Assembly: GCF_003664125.1 (NCBI RefSeq)
Contig: NZ_RCCP01000001.1
Span: 1,550,001 to 1,614,000, forward strand
DNA from: Planococcus citreus
GTDB lineage: Bacteria > Bacillota > Bacilli > Bacillales_A > Planococcaceae
Length of the DNA: 64,000 nt
Direction: 5' to 3'
Below are positions 53,476-63,206 of this stretch, in pieces. Numbering within the stretch: the first letter of the stretch is position 1; each line of letters starts with the position of its first letter. The position numbers were made by a program, and so were the translations under genes. Under the pieces are notes generated by a model, which ran no database searches, had not been told where the DNA came from, and saw only the letters and a list, made by a program, of their open reading frames with translations.

Positions 53476-55081
53476 CTGTTTCACCCCTTGCTTCATACGG
53501 CAGCACCAACTCGAAGGTCGTGCCTTCGTTTTTCTCGGAGACCACTTCAATCGAGCCTTCGAGATGGTCTACGCTATTTTTCACCAAATGCAATCCGAAT
53601 CCGCGGTGGTAGCCTTCCTTGCTGGAGACGCCTTTTTCGAATATTGTTTCCTGCAATTCCTCGTCGATCCCCGTTCCTGTATCGCTGATCGTGATTGTCA
53701 GCAATTCATCGATATAGGAAAATGCGGCGTGCACCCGCTTGTGTTGGGTCTCTTGGACATTATCGATCGCGTTGTCGACCACATTGCCGATGATTGTGAT
53801 CAGCTCGTGCGTGACCGCGGGATCGTCCGGTTTTGGGATATCGGTCTCGCAGCTGATCATCAGTTCCACTTGTGCTTCTCTCGCAAAACTGATTTTCCCG
53901 AGGATAAAGCCGGCCAGCACCGGATCCTTGATGGAACGCGTCACATTGCCGACTTCCACGGCCTGGTGGTCGACCAATTTTGCGATAAACTGCGACACTT
54001 GCTCGTATTGCTCCATTTTAATCAAGCCGAGCAAGACATGCAGTTGATTCATGAATTCGTGCGACTGCGCCCGCAAAGTTTCCGCATACATCTCGACGCC
54101 GGTCAATTGTTCGGCAAGCAAATCGATTTCCGTCTTGTCCCGGAACGTCACCATCGCGCCGATCACTTGGCCATTTACCAATAAAGGCACTTGGTTCGAC
54201 AAGATCGACAGGCCATTAAGCTCCTGCTCTTCATCCAAAACGGTATGTTTTTCAAGCAATACACGGTGCGTCTTGAGGCCTGGCAGAAAGTCATGGATCT
54301 CCTTGCCGATCGGCTCACGGCCCGTGAAGCCCGCTTTTTCGAACAGCTCTCTCGCCGACCGGTTGGCGAGCATGATGCGTGAATGTTGGTCGATCGCGAT
54401 GACACCTTCGTAAACGGAATGAAGCATTTGGTTGCGTTCTTCATGGATGCGCGCAATTTCGGGAGGCTCTAGCCCGAACAGGCTCTTTTTGATATATCGC
54501 GCCAAGTACAATGCGCCGATAATGCCGAACAATAAACCGCTTAACGAACCAATCCATAGCGTCTTTTGGTTTTGCCCGATCGCCGCTTCCACTTCCTCTA
54601 AGGAAATACCGACTGCGACCGCGCCGATTTGTTTATCGTCTTGATCAAACACCGGCGTGAACGCTCGGACCGATTGCCCGAGCGTCCCTTCCGCACGCGA
54701 CGTGTATTCCTCGCCTGCTAGTACACGGCGTTCATCGCCCCCGGCAAACCCCTTGCCGATATTGTCCGGGTTCGGATGCGATTTGCGGATGCCGTCCATG
54801 TCCATGACGACGACAAACAACACGTCTGCGGCTTGTTGCACGGCCAACGCATAATCCTGTATATTCGCTTCCGCCGCTTCCCTCTCCAAGCCTTGGCGAA
54901 TCACTTGCGACTCTGCGGCGGTGCGGGAAATGCTGACGGCCTTATCTTCCAGCTGCTGCTCGATCCGGTCGCCCGATGTATCTGCCACCAGCAGATTGGT
55001 AATCACGAGCGACACCAACACCACCAATAGCACAAACGAGATAATGATTGTACTCAATTTAAATCGTGACAAAAACGCCAT
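53468..55081 (-). CDS. CitA/DcuS/MalK-type sensor histidine kinase
   Basis: A 537-residue membrane kinase: N-terminal helix, extracellular Cache/PDC sensor domain (residues 35-165, including SHPNPDNIGKGFAGGDE and ISLEEVEAAI), second helix, cytoplasmic PAS domain, dimerisation with phosphoacceptor His in QSHEFMNQLHVLLGLI, and HATPase with IGNVVDNAIDN and GTGIDEEL. This architecture senses C4-dicarboxylates or citrate. GAGGTGC precedes the ATG. Partner response regulator overlaps. Confidence 0.92.
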   Translation of the reverse strand: MAFLSRFKLSTIIISFVLLVVLVSLVITNLLVADTSGDRIEQQLEDKAVSISRTAAESQVIRQGLEREAAEANIQDYALAVQQAADVLFVVVMDMDGIRKSHPNPDNIGKGFAGGDERRVLAGEEYTSRAEGTLGQSVRAFTPVFDQDDKQIGAVAVGISLEEVEAAIGQNQKTLWIGSLSGLLFGIIGALYLARYIKKSLFGLEPPEIARIHEERNQMLHSVYEGVIAIDQHSRIMLANRSARELFEKAGFTGREPIGKEIHDFLPGLKTHRVLLEKHTVLDEEQELNGLSILSNQVPLLVNGQVIGAMVTFRDKTEIDLLAEQLTGVEMYAETLRAQSHEFMNQLHVLLGLIKMEQYEQVSQFIAKLVDHQAVEVGNVTRSIKDPVLAGFILGKISFAREAQVELMISCETDIPKPDDPAVTHELITIIGNVVDNAIDNVQETQHKRVHAAFSYIDELLTITISDTGTGIDEELQETIFEKGVSSKEGYHRGFGLHLVKNSVDHLEGSIEVVSEKNEGTTFELVLPYEARGETDD

Positions 55082-55174
55082 GATGCACCTCATTCTTTGC
55101 TGCGGAAAAGTTCTTGTAAACAGATGTTTCTACTATAAGCCAAAATTTCAATAAAGAAAATCGTGGAAATGAAC

Positions 55175-55202
55175 CAAAAAACAGCCGCAATATTTGCAGC
55201 TG
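55175..55202 (-). terminator. Terminator of the NAD(P)-binding protein gene
   Basis: CAGCCGCAA pairs with TTGCAGCTG around TAT; T run on the minus strand. Confidence 0.7.
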
Positions 55203-55219
55203 CTCGTCTTGGCGAGGAT

Positions 55220-55837
55220 TCAAGTCGCAATCCCCACAGACTTGTTTTCATACTCTGCATTTCCCAGTGCTTTGACGATAAAATGCGCCACGTCTGCGCG
55301 CGGAATGGTTTTCGATTTACCCGGAACGCCTTCTTCAGATTCACGGTACTGCCCGCTAAAGGAATCATTGGTCAAGCCCATCGGCCGGACGATCGTATAG
55401 GTCAGTCCAGCTTCTTGAATGGCATCGACAGCGGCGCGGTGATCGATGAGCACCTGCTTCAGCACGCCCATCATCAACTTTCCGCCAATGCCTGGGAGTT
55501 CATCGTTAATTCCTGCAGATGCCGTGTAAACGATGCGCTTGACGCCATGCTGTTGCATGCCAGCCACGATATTTTTCGCCATCGTTTGCAGATCCGCTGA
55601 CTTTTTCATCCCTTGATTCGAGCCCAAACAGGATACGACCGCGTCATGGCCGGCAATCGCTGCGGCCACTTGTTCCACGTGGAACGCATCTCCTTGCACT
55701 ACCGTTAACTTTTCACCGGTCACTTTCAATTTGTCCGGCGTACGTACAAACGCCGTCACTTCATAGCCTTGCTCCAATGCTTGCTTGACGACCGATTGGC
55801 CCACGCCGCCCGTCGCCCCGAATATGATGATTTTCAT
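55220..55837 (-). CDS. NAD(P)H-binding (NmrA/YwnB-like) oxidoreductase
   Basis: A 205-residue atypical short-chain dehydrogenase fold. The nucleotide-binding motif MKIIIFGATGGVGQSVVKQALEQGYEVTAFVR is clear, followed by VVQGDAFHVEQVAAAIAGHDAVVSCLG and YTIVRPMGLTND. Such proteins often are NADPH sensors or flavin reductases. GTGATG: the ATG is used, AAGGTGA upstream. It lies 42 bases after the nucleoside hydrolase gene, possibly one transcript. Confidence 0.8.
   Translation of the reverse strand: MKIIIFGATGGVGQSVVKQALEQGYEVTAFVRTPDKLKVTGEKLTVVQGDAFHVEQVAAAIAGHDAVVSCLGSNQGMKKSADLQTMAKNIVAGMQQHGVKRIVYTASAGINDELPGIGGKLMMGVLKQVLIDHRAAVDAIQEAGLTYTIVRPMGLTNDSFSGQYRESEEGVPGKSKTIPRADVAHFIVKALGNAEYENKSVGIAT
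55671..55686. other. parS-like palindrome inside the NAD(P)-binding gene
   Basis: TGTTCCACGTGGAACG matches the parS consensus at 14 of 16 positions and has a perfect 14-bp palindromic core, GTTCCACGTGGAAC. It is weaker than the site at 10607 and lies inside a coding sequence. Confidence 0.35.
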
Positions 55838-55879
55838 CACGCTTCACCTTGCTTTCTTATGAGTTGTCGAGCTGTCGAA

Positions 55880-56845
55880 TCAACGAGATTCCACGCGGTC
55901 CGAAATGACTTTTACGGCTTTCACGAATTCCGCAACGAACGCTTCCCGGTCCACACTATGCAACACATGGACGTTCGGCTTTTCGCCTGTCCGGTTCGTG
56001 AAATCCACTACCGTCGCACCCGCCGTAATGCCTTCGAGTGAAGCCTCCACAAAGCAATCCTGCCCTTCAAACAACTCCGGTTTTAATAAATACATAACCG
56101 CACAGACGTCGTGGAAATGCAGCACCTGGTCGTAATTCTCCTCATGAAAAGGAGTTCTCTTAATAACATCCAAATAATGCGTAACAAGGCCGTACGCTTT
56201 TTCCGCAAATTCCGTCCCGATAGCCAAAATGCTCTTAGTTTCCTCAAGCGTCACGAATGCTTTATGTGTCACGTCCAAGCCGCTCATGACGACCGGAACG
56301 CCCGAGCGGAAGACGATTTCGACTGCGTGCGGATCGACATAGGCATTGAATTCAGCGGACGGCGACATATTGCCGCCGACTGCCGCTCCACCCATCCACG
56401 AAATGCACTCGATTTTCGGCTTTACTTCCGGATGCGCCAGCAATAAGGCCGCCACATTCGTCAGAGGGCCCGTTGCCACGATGGTCATTTTCTCCTCGCT
56501 CGCCAGCAAAGTCTCGAGCATCGCGGTCACGGCCGGCCGTTCGCTCACTGGCAAAGTCGGAGGCGGAAACTCAACATTCCCAAAACCACTCTCCCCGTGG
56601 ATCTCTTCCGCCATCTCGAGCTCGCGGAACATCGGCTGCTCCAAACCGCGCGCCACTTCAACCTGTGCACCGATATAACTGAGGAAGGTGCGTGCATTAT
56701 AATTCGTCTTGTCCTGCGAAATATTCCCCGAACACGTCGTCACTAAGCGCATATCAAAGAATTCCTCATGCGCAAACGCCAAAGTCAGCATCATCGCATC
56801 GTCAATTCCAGGGTCTGTATCGATCATTATCGGCAATCTGGCCAT
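55880..56845 (-). CDS. Nucleoside hydrolase
   Basis: A 321-residue hydrolase of the inosine-uridine nucleoside N-ribohydrolase family. The calcium-binding motif MIDTDPGIDDAMM (DxDxxxDD) is at residues 7-19, the active-site histidine in HFHDVCAVMYLL, and TIVATGPLTNVAALL is conserved. It frees bases and ribose from salvage or exogenous nucleosides. AAGGTGG precedes the ATG. Confidence 0.92.
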   Translation of the reverse strand: MARLPIMIDTDPGIDDAMMLTLAFAHEEFFDMRLVTTCSGNISQDKTNYNARTFLSYIGAQVEVARGLEQPMFRELEMAEEIHGESGFGNVEFPPPTLPVSERPAVTAMLETLLASEEKMTIVATGPLTNVAALLLAHPEVKPKIECISWMGGAAVGGNMSPSAEFNAYVDPHAVEIVFRSGVPVVMSGLDVTHKAFVTLEETKSILAIGTEFAEKAYGLVTHYLDVIKRTPFHEENYDQVLHFHDVCAVMYLLKPELFEGQDCFVEASLEGITAGATVVDFTNRTGEKPNVHVLHSVDREAFVAEFVKAVKVISDRVESR

Positions 56846-56952
56846 CCCTCAAAACCACCTTTTCTCATCTATTGGTTTTGATTTTACGCTAGTCGGGGCT
56901 TGGAGTGAAATGATAGCGCATGTCTTCATTCGTCACTAAGCTGTATATAATA

Positions 56953-56991
56953 CAAAAAGAAGCAATCCAAGTTGTTAAACTCGATTGCTTC
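56953..56991 (-). terminator. Terminator of the DUF4230 gene
   Basis: GAAGCAATC pairs with GATTGCTTC with a 15-base loop; T run on the minus strand. Confidence 0.65.
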
Positions 56992-57004
56992 CTGCTTATT
57001 TTTA

Positions 57005-57595
57005 TCAATAAAATTCGATGACGACCTCACTATACCCTTGCGCGTTCAAGAAATCAGTCAACAGTTCTTCTGTTCTCTGGTCCGCCTCATCCAGTAAGCC
57101 TTGGTCGATTTTTTCTTCCTCAATTTGTTTCTTGTTTTTATTTACTTCATCAAAAATTTTCTGAGAAGGATAATCCGAGAAGATATTACCTTTAACATCT
57201 GTTACTTTTGCTTTTTCTGTTTCTGCCACATTATCGAGTATTTTAGCTTTTGGAACCCTGAGGGATATTTTTTCGGATCCATCATCAGTTGTTACTTCTA
57301 GCCCCGAAAGGTCCGATCCTGCTTTCAAGTACCCTGAATACTCGATCAGCTTTATCGTCTCGGCAATATTAATGTCGGTGAATGGAATATTATTGTTATC
57401 CCGACTGACTATTGCATAGCTGTATTCATATTTCAATGTTGTCCATTCCGACAGTTCTACAATTTGATCATGGACTAAGCCAGTCTCTGAGCTATTCCCC
57501 TCAGCGAAGCCAAATAAATTTGTTTGTAAAAATGCAAACACCCCAATTGCCCCGATAACCAATCCCAATACTAAAGTTACTGCTAACTTTTTCAT
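57005..57595 (-). CDS. DUF4230 family membrane-anchored protein
   Basis: A 196-residue protein starting MKKLAVTLVLGLVIGAIGVFAFL after AAAGGGG: one N-terminal membrane helix, then a predicted extracytoplasmic domain. TTLKYEYSYAIVSRDNN, KLIEYSGYLKAGSDLSGLEV and IRVPKAKILDNV-like text are typical of DUF4230. Role unknown. Its base composition is slightly more AT-rich than its neighbours. Confidence 0.75.
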   Translation of the reverse strand: MKKLAVTLVLGLVIGAIGVFAFLQTNLFGFAEGNSSETGLVHDQIVELSEWTTLKYEYSYAIVSRDNNNIPFTDINIAETIKLIEYSGYLKAGSDLSGLEVTTDDGSEKISLRVPKAKILDNVAETEKAKVTDVKGNIFSDYPSQKIFDEVNKNKKQIEEEKIDQGLLDEADQRTEELLTDFLNAQGYSEVVIEFY

Positions 57596-57864
57596 GCTAT
57601 ATCCCCTTTGCCTATTCTCCATATTTAATAGAAAAGCACTTTATACTTACAGAATAATTTCAGAGATTTCAACAATCTCTTACACTATTATACATATTAA
57701 AAATTGAATAAATAGAAAAAAATAACATAATTAATCATTTAATTATGATAAGCAGCTCTCCATAGCACTTGAGTAGCGATACCCAAATTTCCTACAGTGA
57801 TCCGAATGCTATATACTGATTACAAATTCTTTATGACTTTACTATGACGTTTGGAGGAGATCAG

Positions 57865-58614
57865 ATGATGTTCGAAAACAAAGTAGTGGTTGTTAACGGT
57901 GGAACGGATGGAATTGGCAAGGAAGTGGTTCGTTTCTTTTGTAAGGAAGGAGCTACTGTTCATTTTACGGGAAGAGACAGCGACAAAGGGGCTCAAGTAG
58001 AGAGTGAATGCGACAGAAAGGCCCATTTTCACCAAGTCCATAACGAAAATCCGGAAGAAATCGAAAGCTTTTTTAACACACTTGAAAATGATGGACACAC
58101 TGTCGAGATCCTCTTCAACAATGCCGGCGTTCTGTCTATCGGAATGGGGCCCTTGTCTCGTGTAAAGCTGGATGACTGGAATCAGTTGATATCCGTCAAT
58201 CAAACGGCGATTTTCCTCTACATGAAATATGCTTTAGCCGTGATGGGTAAGCAAAAACATGGCGTCGTTATTAATAATGCGGCGATCCTTGGAAACGATA
58301 AGGTCAATCCGATGCTGCCGGCTTATAGCGGAACCAAAGCGGCGGTTGTCGCGATGACCCAAAGCACGGCCTTGCGCTTTGCCAACCAAGGGATCCGGGT
58401 CAATTGCATCTCCCCCGGCCCGACAGAAACCGACCTGGCCATCAAAGCATATGGCGGAAAAGAAAATTATGAAAAGCAATCCCAGGGACACCCGAGAGGA
58501 AACTACGGGAAACCAAGTGAAATCGCAGAAGTCGTGCTGTTCTTAGCTTCAGACAAGGCTTCCTATATAAACGGTGCAGAAATCGTTGTGGATGGCGGCT
58601 ACTCGTTAAAATAA
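57865..58614 (+). CDS. Short-chain dehydrogenase/reductase
   Basis: A classical SDR of 249 residues. Cofactor motif VVVNGGTDGIGKEVV near residues 7-21, NNAG near residue 83, catalytic Tyr-Lys in YSGTKAAVV, and CISPGPTETDLA. Substrate unknown. GGAGGAG precedes the ATG. Single gene with terminator. Confidence 0.88.
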   Translation: MMFENKVVVVNGGTDGIGKEVVRFFCKEGATVHFTGRDSDKGAQVESECDRKAHFHQVHNENPEEIESFFNTLENDGHTVEILFNNAGVLSIGMGPLSRVKLDDWNQLISVNQTAIFLYMKYALAVMGKQKHGVVINNAAILGNDKVNPMLPAYSGTKAAVVAMTQSTALRFANQGIRVNCISPGPTETDLAIKAYGGKENYEKQSQGHPRGNYGKPSEIAEVVLFLASDKASYINGAEIVVDGGYSLK

Positions 58615-58739
58615 ATAGACTTAGGTAACAGGATAGGATTAATTTAACCATTTACTGTAGAGAGCTTTATTTTCCTGTCGGGTGAAGTAAAGTTTTTTTT
58701 ACAGTCTTTCACAAGTAGCAATTGATTAATTCAATAAAG

Positions 58740-58783
58740 CAAAAAGGTTCATTCTTCTCATTAAAAGAAGAATGAACCTTTTC
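58740..58783. terminator. Bidirectional terminator
   Basis: AAAAGGTTCATTCTTCT pairs with AGAAGAATGAACCTTTT, between the convergent SDR and DUF1846 genes. Confidence 0.9.
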
Positions 58784-58857
58784 AGTAAACGCTATAAATG
58801 AAAATACATCCGCCTCAAGCTTTTATAGAAGGGGAAAAGGCAGGTGTTTTCTAAAAT

Positions 58858-60366
58858 CTAATTGTAATATAGGTTCTCAGTTGGATATACCGGATCGTTG
58901 GTGATGTCGATTCCAAGCTTCTTAAAGGTCTGTTCGTTTTCTCTATTCAATATAACCGTAGAATGGGCTTGGGTGTCTTTTAAATGTGGCAATTGCTTAT
59001 AAGCCAGCTCTGAAGTAGGATTGGTGACCGCACTGATTGCCAGTGCAATGAGCACTTCATTGGCGCTTAATGTCGGGACGCGGCTATTCAAGTCATCGGT
59101 TTTCAACCGTTGAATCGTTTGTAAAATCATCGGCGACAACAAATCAATTTCATCGGAAATATTGGTCAATTTCTTCAACCCATTCAGAATCGCGGCTGCC
59201 GAAGCATCCATCAAAGTGGTCGTTCGACCGGTGATCATCTCGCCATTCGGCAGTTCTATCGCAATTACAGCTTGTAAATTCGTGCTGTCAATTTGCGCTT
59301 GGATTGCTTTCGCATAATTACGCGCAGGCAATACAGGTGCCCGATCCTCTTTCTTTAAACCGGTCTCTTCTAGAATCACTTGCATGTGGCGTACACTGTC
59401 TTCATCGGCAAGCCCTTTTTTATAATCGTTCTCTACGACGAAACTGCGCCGAATGATTTCCTGCTTGGCAGCTTCCTGGACCACGCTATCATCCGTGATG
59501 CCCGATTTCAGGCGATTAACCCCCATATCAGTCGGTGAGCTGTAAACAGACTCTTTGCCGGTAATCCTTTCAATAATCCGTTTGATGACAGGAAATGTCT
59601 CAATATCACGATTGTAATTGACCGCTACTTTCTCATACGCTTCATAATGATAATTATCAATCATGTTTACGTCTTTTAAATCGACGGTAGCCGCTTCATA
59701 AGCGATGTTTACTGGGTGCTTTAACGGCAAGTTCCAAACCGGAAAAGTCTCAAACTTGGCATAGCCGGCTTCATTCCCCAGTTTATTCTCATGGTACATT
59801 TGGTTAAGACAAGTGGCGAGCTTTCCGCTGCCCGGGCCAGGGGCCGTTACTACCACGATCGGCTTTGTCGTTTTAATATAAGGATTTGTCGCAAATCCTT
59901 CTTCCCCAAGGACCGCCTCCACGTTTGCCGGATAACCTTCGATTTCGCGGTGAATACAGACGCTAATTCCACTTCTCTCAAGCTTTGTCATAAATACTTT
60001 GACTGTTGGCTGCCCCTGGTAACGGGTGATCAAAACACTGTTGACAGAAATGCCGTATGCCCGGTATTCATCGATTAAGCGCAGGACATCTTGGTCATAA
60101 GTGATGCCGTAATCTTCACGGACTTTGTTTCGTTCGATGTCTCCAGCGTAGACACAGATGATGATTTCCGCCTTTTCTTTCAGTGTATGCAATAGTTTGA
60201 TTTTGGCATCTTCATCAAATCCAGGCAACACACGCTTGGCATGTTTGTCGCCTATCAATTTTCCGCCAAATTCCAAGTAAAGTTTATCATACTGCTGCAC
60301 CCGCTCCAGGATGTAGGCTGATTGTTCTTGCAAATATTTCTCCGAATCAAATCCAATTTTTTTCAT
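58858..60366 (-). CDS. DUF1846 family protein
   Basis: A 502-residue cytoplasmic protein of the DUF1846 family, full length. Seen: [23 protein letters not shown], the P-loop-like [23 protein letters not shown] (residues 172-194) and [10 protein letters not shown], all typical. The glycine-rich loop suggests nucleotide binding. Biochemical role is not known to me. Single gene. Confidence 0.88.
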   Translation of the reverse strand: MKKIGFDSEKYLQEQSAYILERVQQYDKLYLEFGGKLIGDKHAKRVLPGFDEDAKIKLLHTLKEKAEIIICVYAGDIERNKVREDYGITYDQDVLRLIDEYRAYGISVNSVLITRYQGQPTVKVFMTKLERSGISVCIHREIEGYPANVEAVLGEEGFATNPYIKTTKPIVVVTAPGPGSGKLATCLNQMYHENKLGNEAGYAKFETFPVWNLPLKHPVNIAYEAATVDLKDVNMIDNYHYEAYEKVAVNYNRDIETFPVIKRIIERITGKESVYSSPTDMGVNRLKSGITDDSVVQEAAKQEIIRRSFVVENDYKKGLADEDSVRHMQVILEETGLKKEDRAPVLPARNYAKAIQAQIDSTNLQAVIAIELPNGEMITGRTTTLMDASAAAILNGLKKLTNISDEIDLLSPMILQTIQRLKTDDLNSRVPTLSANEVLIALAISAVTNPTSELAYKQLPHLKDTQAHSTVILNRENEQTFKKLGIDITNDPVYPTENLYYN

Positions 60367-60756
60367 TAATTTCAGTCCCGCCTTCTATACTTCAAGTTTT
60401 CTCTTATCCAGTATATAAAAACGCATTAAGAGAAAGTACCAATAAAAATCTATCCTTTATCATTATAAATTTTTGAAAAAAAAAGTAAATCGGTCCAATT
60501 GCTTCATTGAGTGGCGTATCCAAAAAAGCGCAGTGGCCTCACCAAGGATATATTCAACTAAAATAACAGAATTCAAATCAATATTTAGCATATCCAAATG
60601 ATGAAAACCTGTTTTCCTTAGATAGTTTCAATAACTGAATTAATTTGATCTATCGGTGTAAAGAAAACATTAGAATTCGGTTTAAAAAATGGATTGTCTA
60701 TAGCATTTAGACAAATCATGTATAAGTTAGAGTTTATTTACTAGTATAAACCTCAC
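60367..60756. other. AT-rich intergenic region, no feature found
   Basis: About 390 bases of AT-rich sequence between DUF1846 and rlmH. No open frame with a ribosome site, hairpin terminator, riboswitch or tRNA was seen. It presumably holds the DUF1846 promoter. Confidence 0.5.
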
Positions 60757-61236
60757 TTACTTATGATACGGTTCACCCTTCATAATCCGGAAAGCCCGGT
60801 ATACCTGCTCCAGCAAGATCAATTTCATCAATTGATGCGGAAACGTCATCTTGGAAAACGACAATTTCTCATCCGCGCGCTTCAAGACTTCGTCATGGAG
60901 GCCGAGCGATCCGCCGATGACAAAGACGACTTTGCTGCGGCCGTAGGTCATGAGCGATTCCATGTCTTTGGCGAGCTGCTCGGACGTCTTCATCTTGCCG
61001 TCGATCGCCAGGGCGATGACGTAGGCGTCCTGCGGGATCTTGGCGAGTATGCGCTCGCCTTCTTTCTTCTTGACGATTTCCATATCTGCTTCGCTCAATT
61101 GCTCCGGCGCTTTTTCGTCCGCGACTTCTACCTCCGCAATTTTTGCATAAGCCCCTAAGCGTTTTGCATATTCTGCAATGCCCGCTTTCAAGTATTTCTC
61201 TTTCAGTTTTCCGACGGTCACAATGGAAATGTTCAC
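60757..61236 (-). CDS. rlmH: 23S rRNA (pseudouridine-1915-N3) methyltransferase RlmH
   Basis: A SPOUT methyltransferase of 159 residues that methylates pseudouridine 1915 of 23S rRNA on whole ribosomes. SAM-binding knot segments [15 protein letters not shown] and [17 protein letters not shown] and the C-terminus [14 protein letters not shown] are diagnostic. It starts at GTG eight bases after AAGGGGG. In Bacillales it sits near the origin after walJ and the HtrA-type protease, as here. Confidence 0.97.
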   Translation of the reverse strand: MNISIVTVGKLKEKYLKAGIAEYAKRLGAYAKIAEVEVADEKAPEQLSEADMEIVKKKEGERILAKIPQDAYVIALAIDGKMKTSEQLAKDMESLMTYGRSKVVFVIGGSLGLHDEVLKRADEKLSFSKMTFPHQLMKLILLEQVYRAFRIMKGEPYHK

Positions 61237-61271
61237 AACTTATCCCCCTTTACACGAAATTTACAAACAAG

Positions 61272-61652
61272 TTGCCCACAGAGTTTATGCACATATCCAC
61301 AGGCGATTCTACATATTGTAGAATTTTATTTATCCGCCACAAGATACAATGCCTGTTCTTCACAGTAGTTGCACTTTGTGGATAACTTTTTGCTATCTGA
61401 TAATTCAGTCAGTATAGGATAGCTTTCTGTTTTGGCAACAAATTCGTCAAGTCCTTGTCCCACGTGCGTTTGGCAGCAATATAACTCCATTTTTACGCCC
61501 CCTTTCGATTTCCGAATATTCAACACAGTTATACACATTTCGTTCCCTTTTATCCACAATCCATTTTAACAGATATAAAACACTACGGATAGCGAAGCTT
61601 TTGTCACCTGTGGATTGTTAATAATCGATTTTTAACAAAAAAGTTATCCACA
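61272..61652. other. Cluster of DnaA boxes
   Basis: Three perfect TTATCCACA boxes at 61377-61385 (reverse), 61550-61558 and 61644-61652; two with one mismatch at 61293-61301 (ATATCCACA) and 61529-61537 (TTATACACA); two with two mismatches at 61272-61280 and 61609-61617. The cluster surrounds the CxxH/CxxC gene. It is denser than chance for 380 bases. Confidence 0.7.
61326..61490 (-). CDS. CxxH/CxxC protein (YyzF-like)
   Basis: A 54-residue protein, MELYCCQTHVGQGLDEFVAKT..., with CCQTH near the start and CNYC near the end, matching the small CxxH/CxxC protein family that lies next to rlmH in Bacillales. The spacing suggests zinc binding. GGGGGCG precedes the ATG. A perfect DnaA box lies within the coding sequence. 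Confidence 0.85.
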   Translation of the reverse strand: MELYCCQTHVGQGLDEFVAKTESYPILTELSDSKKLSTKCNYCEEQALYLVADK

Positions 61653-61753
61653 TGCCATTTTCCCGAACAATTACCCCATTTCAGCTAAAAATTCGTGCTA
61701 CGAAGTGTATAATATTCAGCTGATTTTCATTTTTCATTTTCATTTTCGGAAAT

Positions 61754-61800
61754 GAAAAAAGCAGTTCCATTCGGTGTATAAAACACCTTACGGAACTGCT
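61754..61800 (-). terminator. Terminator of the HtrA-type protease gene
   Basis: GCAGTTCC pairs with GGAACTGC and an inner GGTGT/ACACC stem; six T on the minus strand, six bases past the protease stop codon. Confidence 0.85.
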
Positions 61801-61805
61801 GGGTC

Positions 61806-63008
61806 TTATAATGTGGAATTGTCGGTGAGCTCAAGCTCGAATTCGAGCAATTCGCCGTTTCGGTATGCCTTTACTTGGAGCATATCCCCGATTTGCTTTT
61901 CGTTGTAAAGATGCTTGCGCAACTCGATGATATCCCCGATCTCTTCCCCATCCATCTCGACGATGACATCATATTGGCGCATGCCCGCTTCATCCGCCGC
62001 GGAAGACGGGACAACCGAGCTCACAACGACGCCCGCCGTGACTTCTTCCGTCAAATTCAATGTATCATCGCGGTATGTGCTCGGCACTTGCGCCAAATCA
62101 ATCAGCGTGATGCCCATCGCCGGACGCACCATTTCACCCGTCGCTTCGAGTTGATTGATGACTGGCAGTGCCGAGTTGATTGGAATCGAGAAGCCAATGC
62201 CCTCGACTTGCGAAGTGGCGATTTTCATCGAGTTGATGCCGATCAGTTGCCCTGCCAAATTGACGAGCGCGCCGCCGCTGTTACCGGGGTTGATCGCCGC
62301 ATCTGTCTGCAAGACTTCCGCTTGCCAGTCTTCTGTGCCATCGCCGTCCAGGTCGACTGGAACTGCCCGGTCAGTGCCTGACACGACGCCGCTCGTCACA
62401 GAACCTGAGAATTCAAGGCCAAGCGGATTGCCGATCGCGATAACCGCTTCACCGCGCTTCAACGCATCCGAATCACCCAGCTCTACAACACCCTGCACTT
62501 TCTCGTTGCTCATTTCAAGAACAGCGAGATCGGTCCAAATATCGCTGCCGACCACTTGTGCGTCGACTTTTGTCCCGTCGGCCAAGGTCACTTCAATGCC
62601 ACTCGCGCCGTCAACGACGTGATGGTTCGTCACGACATACGCGGTATCGCCTTCACTTTTATAAATGACGCCAGAACCCGTGCCGACTGCCTGTTCCTGG
62701 CTTTGCGAGAAGAAATCCCCGCCTGTCTGGAGATTCGACACGCCAACTACCGCATCCGACGCCTCATCGACGGCCTTCGTCACATCGGTCGTGATATCAA
62801 GCGACGCGCCTTGCTGCTCACGGTTTTGCTGCTGGATCTGGGTGCCGGAATTTGTTGATTCGGTGCCTGGCAATAAGCCCGGTGCTTGCGAAAACAACAG
62901 CCACATTAATAACGCTCCGACCAGTACGCCGAATACCCCCGCAAAGAAACTGCCCGCATGGCTCGGCTTCGGCTGCCTGCCATTCGGCGTTTGATTGTAA
63001 TAACCCAT
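61806..63008 (-). CDS. HtrA/DegP-type serine protease (YyxA-like)
   Basis: A membrane-anchored quality-control protease of 400 residues. One N-terminal membrane helix (FFAGVFGVLVGALLMWLLF), a trypsin-like domain with His in TNHHVVDG, Asp in TDLAVLEM and Ser in NPGNSGGAL, then a PDZ domain (ITLIDLAQVPSTYRDDTLNLTEEVTAGVVV to the end). The start MGYYNQTPNG was preferred over an ATG 9 bases upstream because GAGAGG is better placed for it. Order walJ-protease-rlmH is conserved in Bacillales. Confidence 0.93.
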   Translation of the reverse strand: MGYYNQTPNGRQPKPSHAGSFFAGVFGVLVGALLMWLLFSQAPGLLPGTESTNSGTQIQQQNREQQGASLDITTDVTKAVDEASDAVVGVSNLQTGGDFFSQSQEQAVGTGSGVIYKSEGDTAYVVTNHHVVDGASGIEVTLADGTKVDAQVVGSDIWTDLAVLEMSNEKVQGVVELGDSDALKRGEAVIAIGNPLGLEFSGSVTSGVVSGTDRAVPVDLDGDGTEDWQAEVLQTDAAINPGNSGGALVNLAGQLIGINSMKIATSQVEGIGFSIPINSALPVINQLEATGEMVRPAMGITLIDLAQVPSTYRDDTLNLTEEVTAGVVVSSVVPSSAADEAGMRQYDVIVEMDGEEIGDIIELRKHLYNEKQIGDMLQVKAYRNGELLEFELELTDNSTL

Positions 63009-63206
63009 AGCCTCCATCCTCTCTTATGTCTCTCTTTTTATCATAAGATGTACCCGCCAAAATGCAAGCAATCCTCCCTGTGTGAGCCTGTCAGGAAGTC
63101 ATAATCCAACTTACTTTGTACACTTTTAAACTGGATGACTGGCCGCCGCAGCGCAGTAAGATGATGCTTTCCACAACTATTACTGCGACCTCTATATTCA
63201 TCCCAC

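Noticed and set aside
53231-54184. 317-codon frame opposite the response regulator and sensor kinase
   Set aside because: Runs across two real overlapping genes in antisense with no start signal or homologous motif.
61449-61470. CACGTG at 61460 considered as a third parS
   Set aside because: The flanks (TGTCC / CGTTT) do not fit the consensus beyond the core; it codes for part of the CxxH/CxxC protein.
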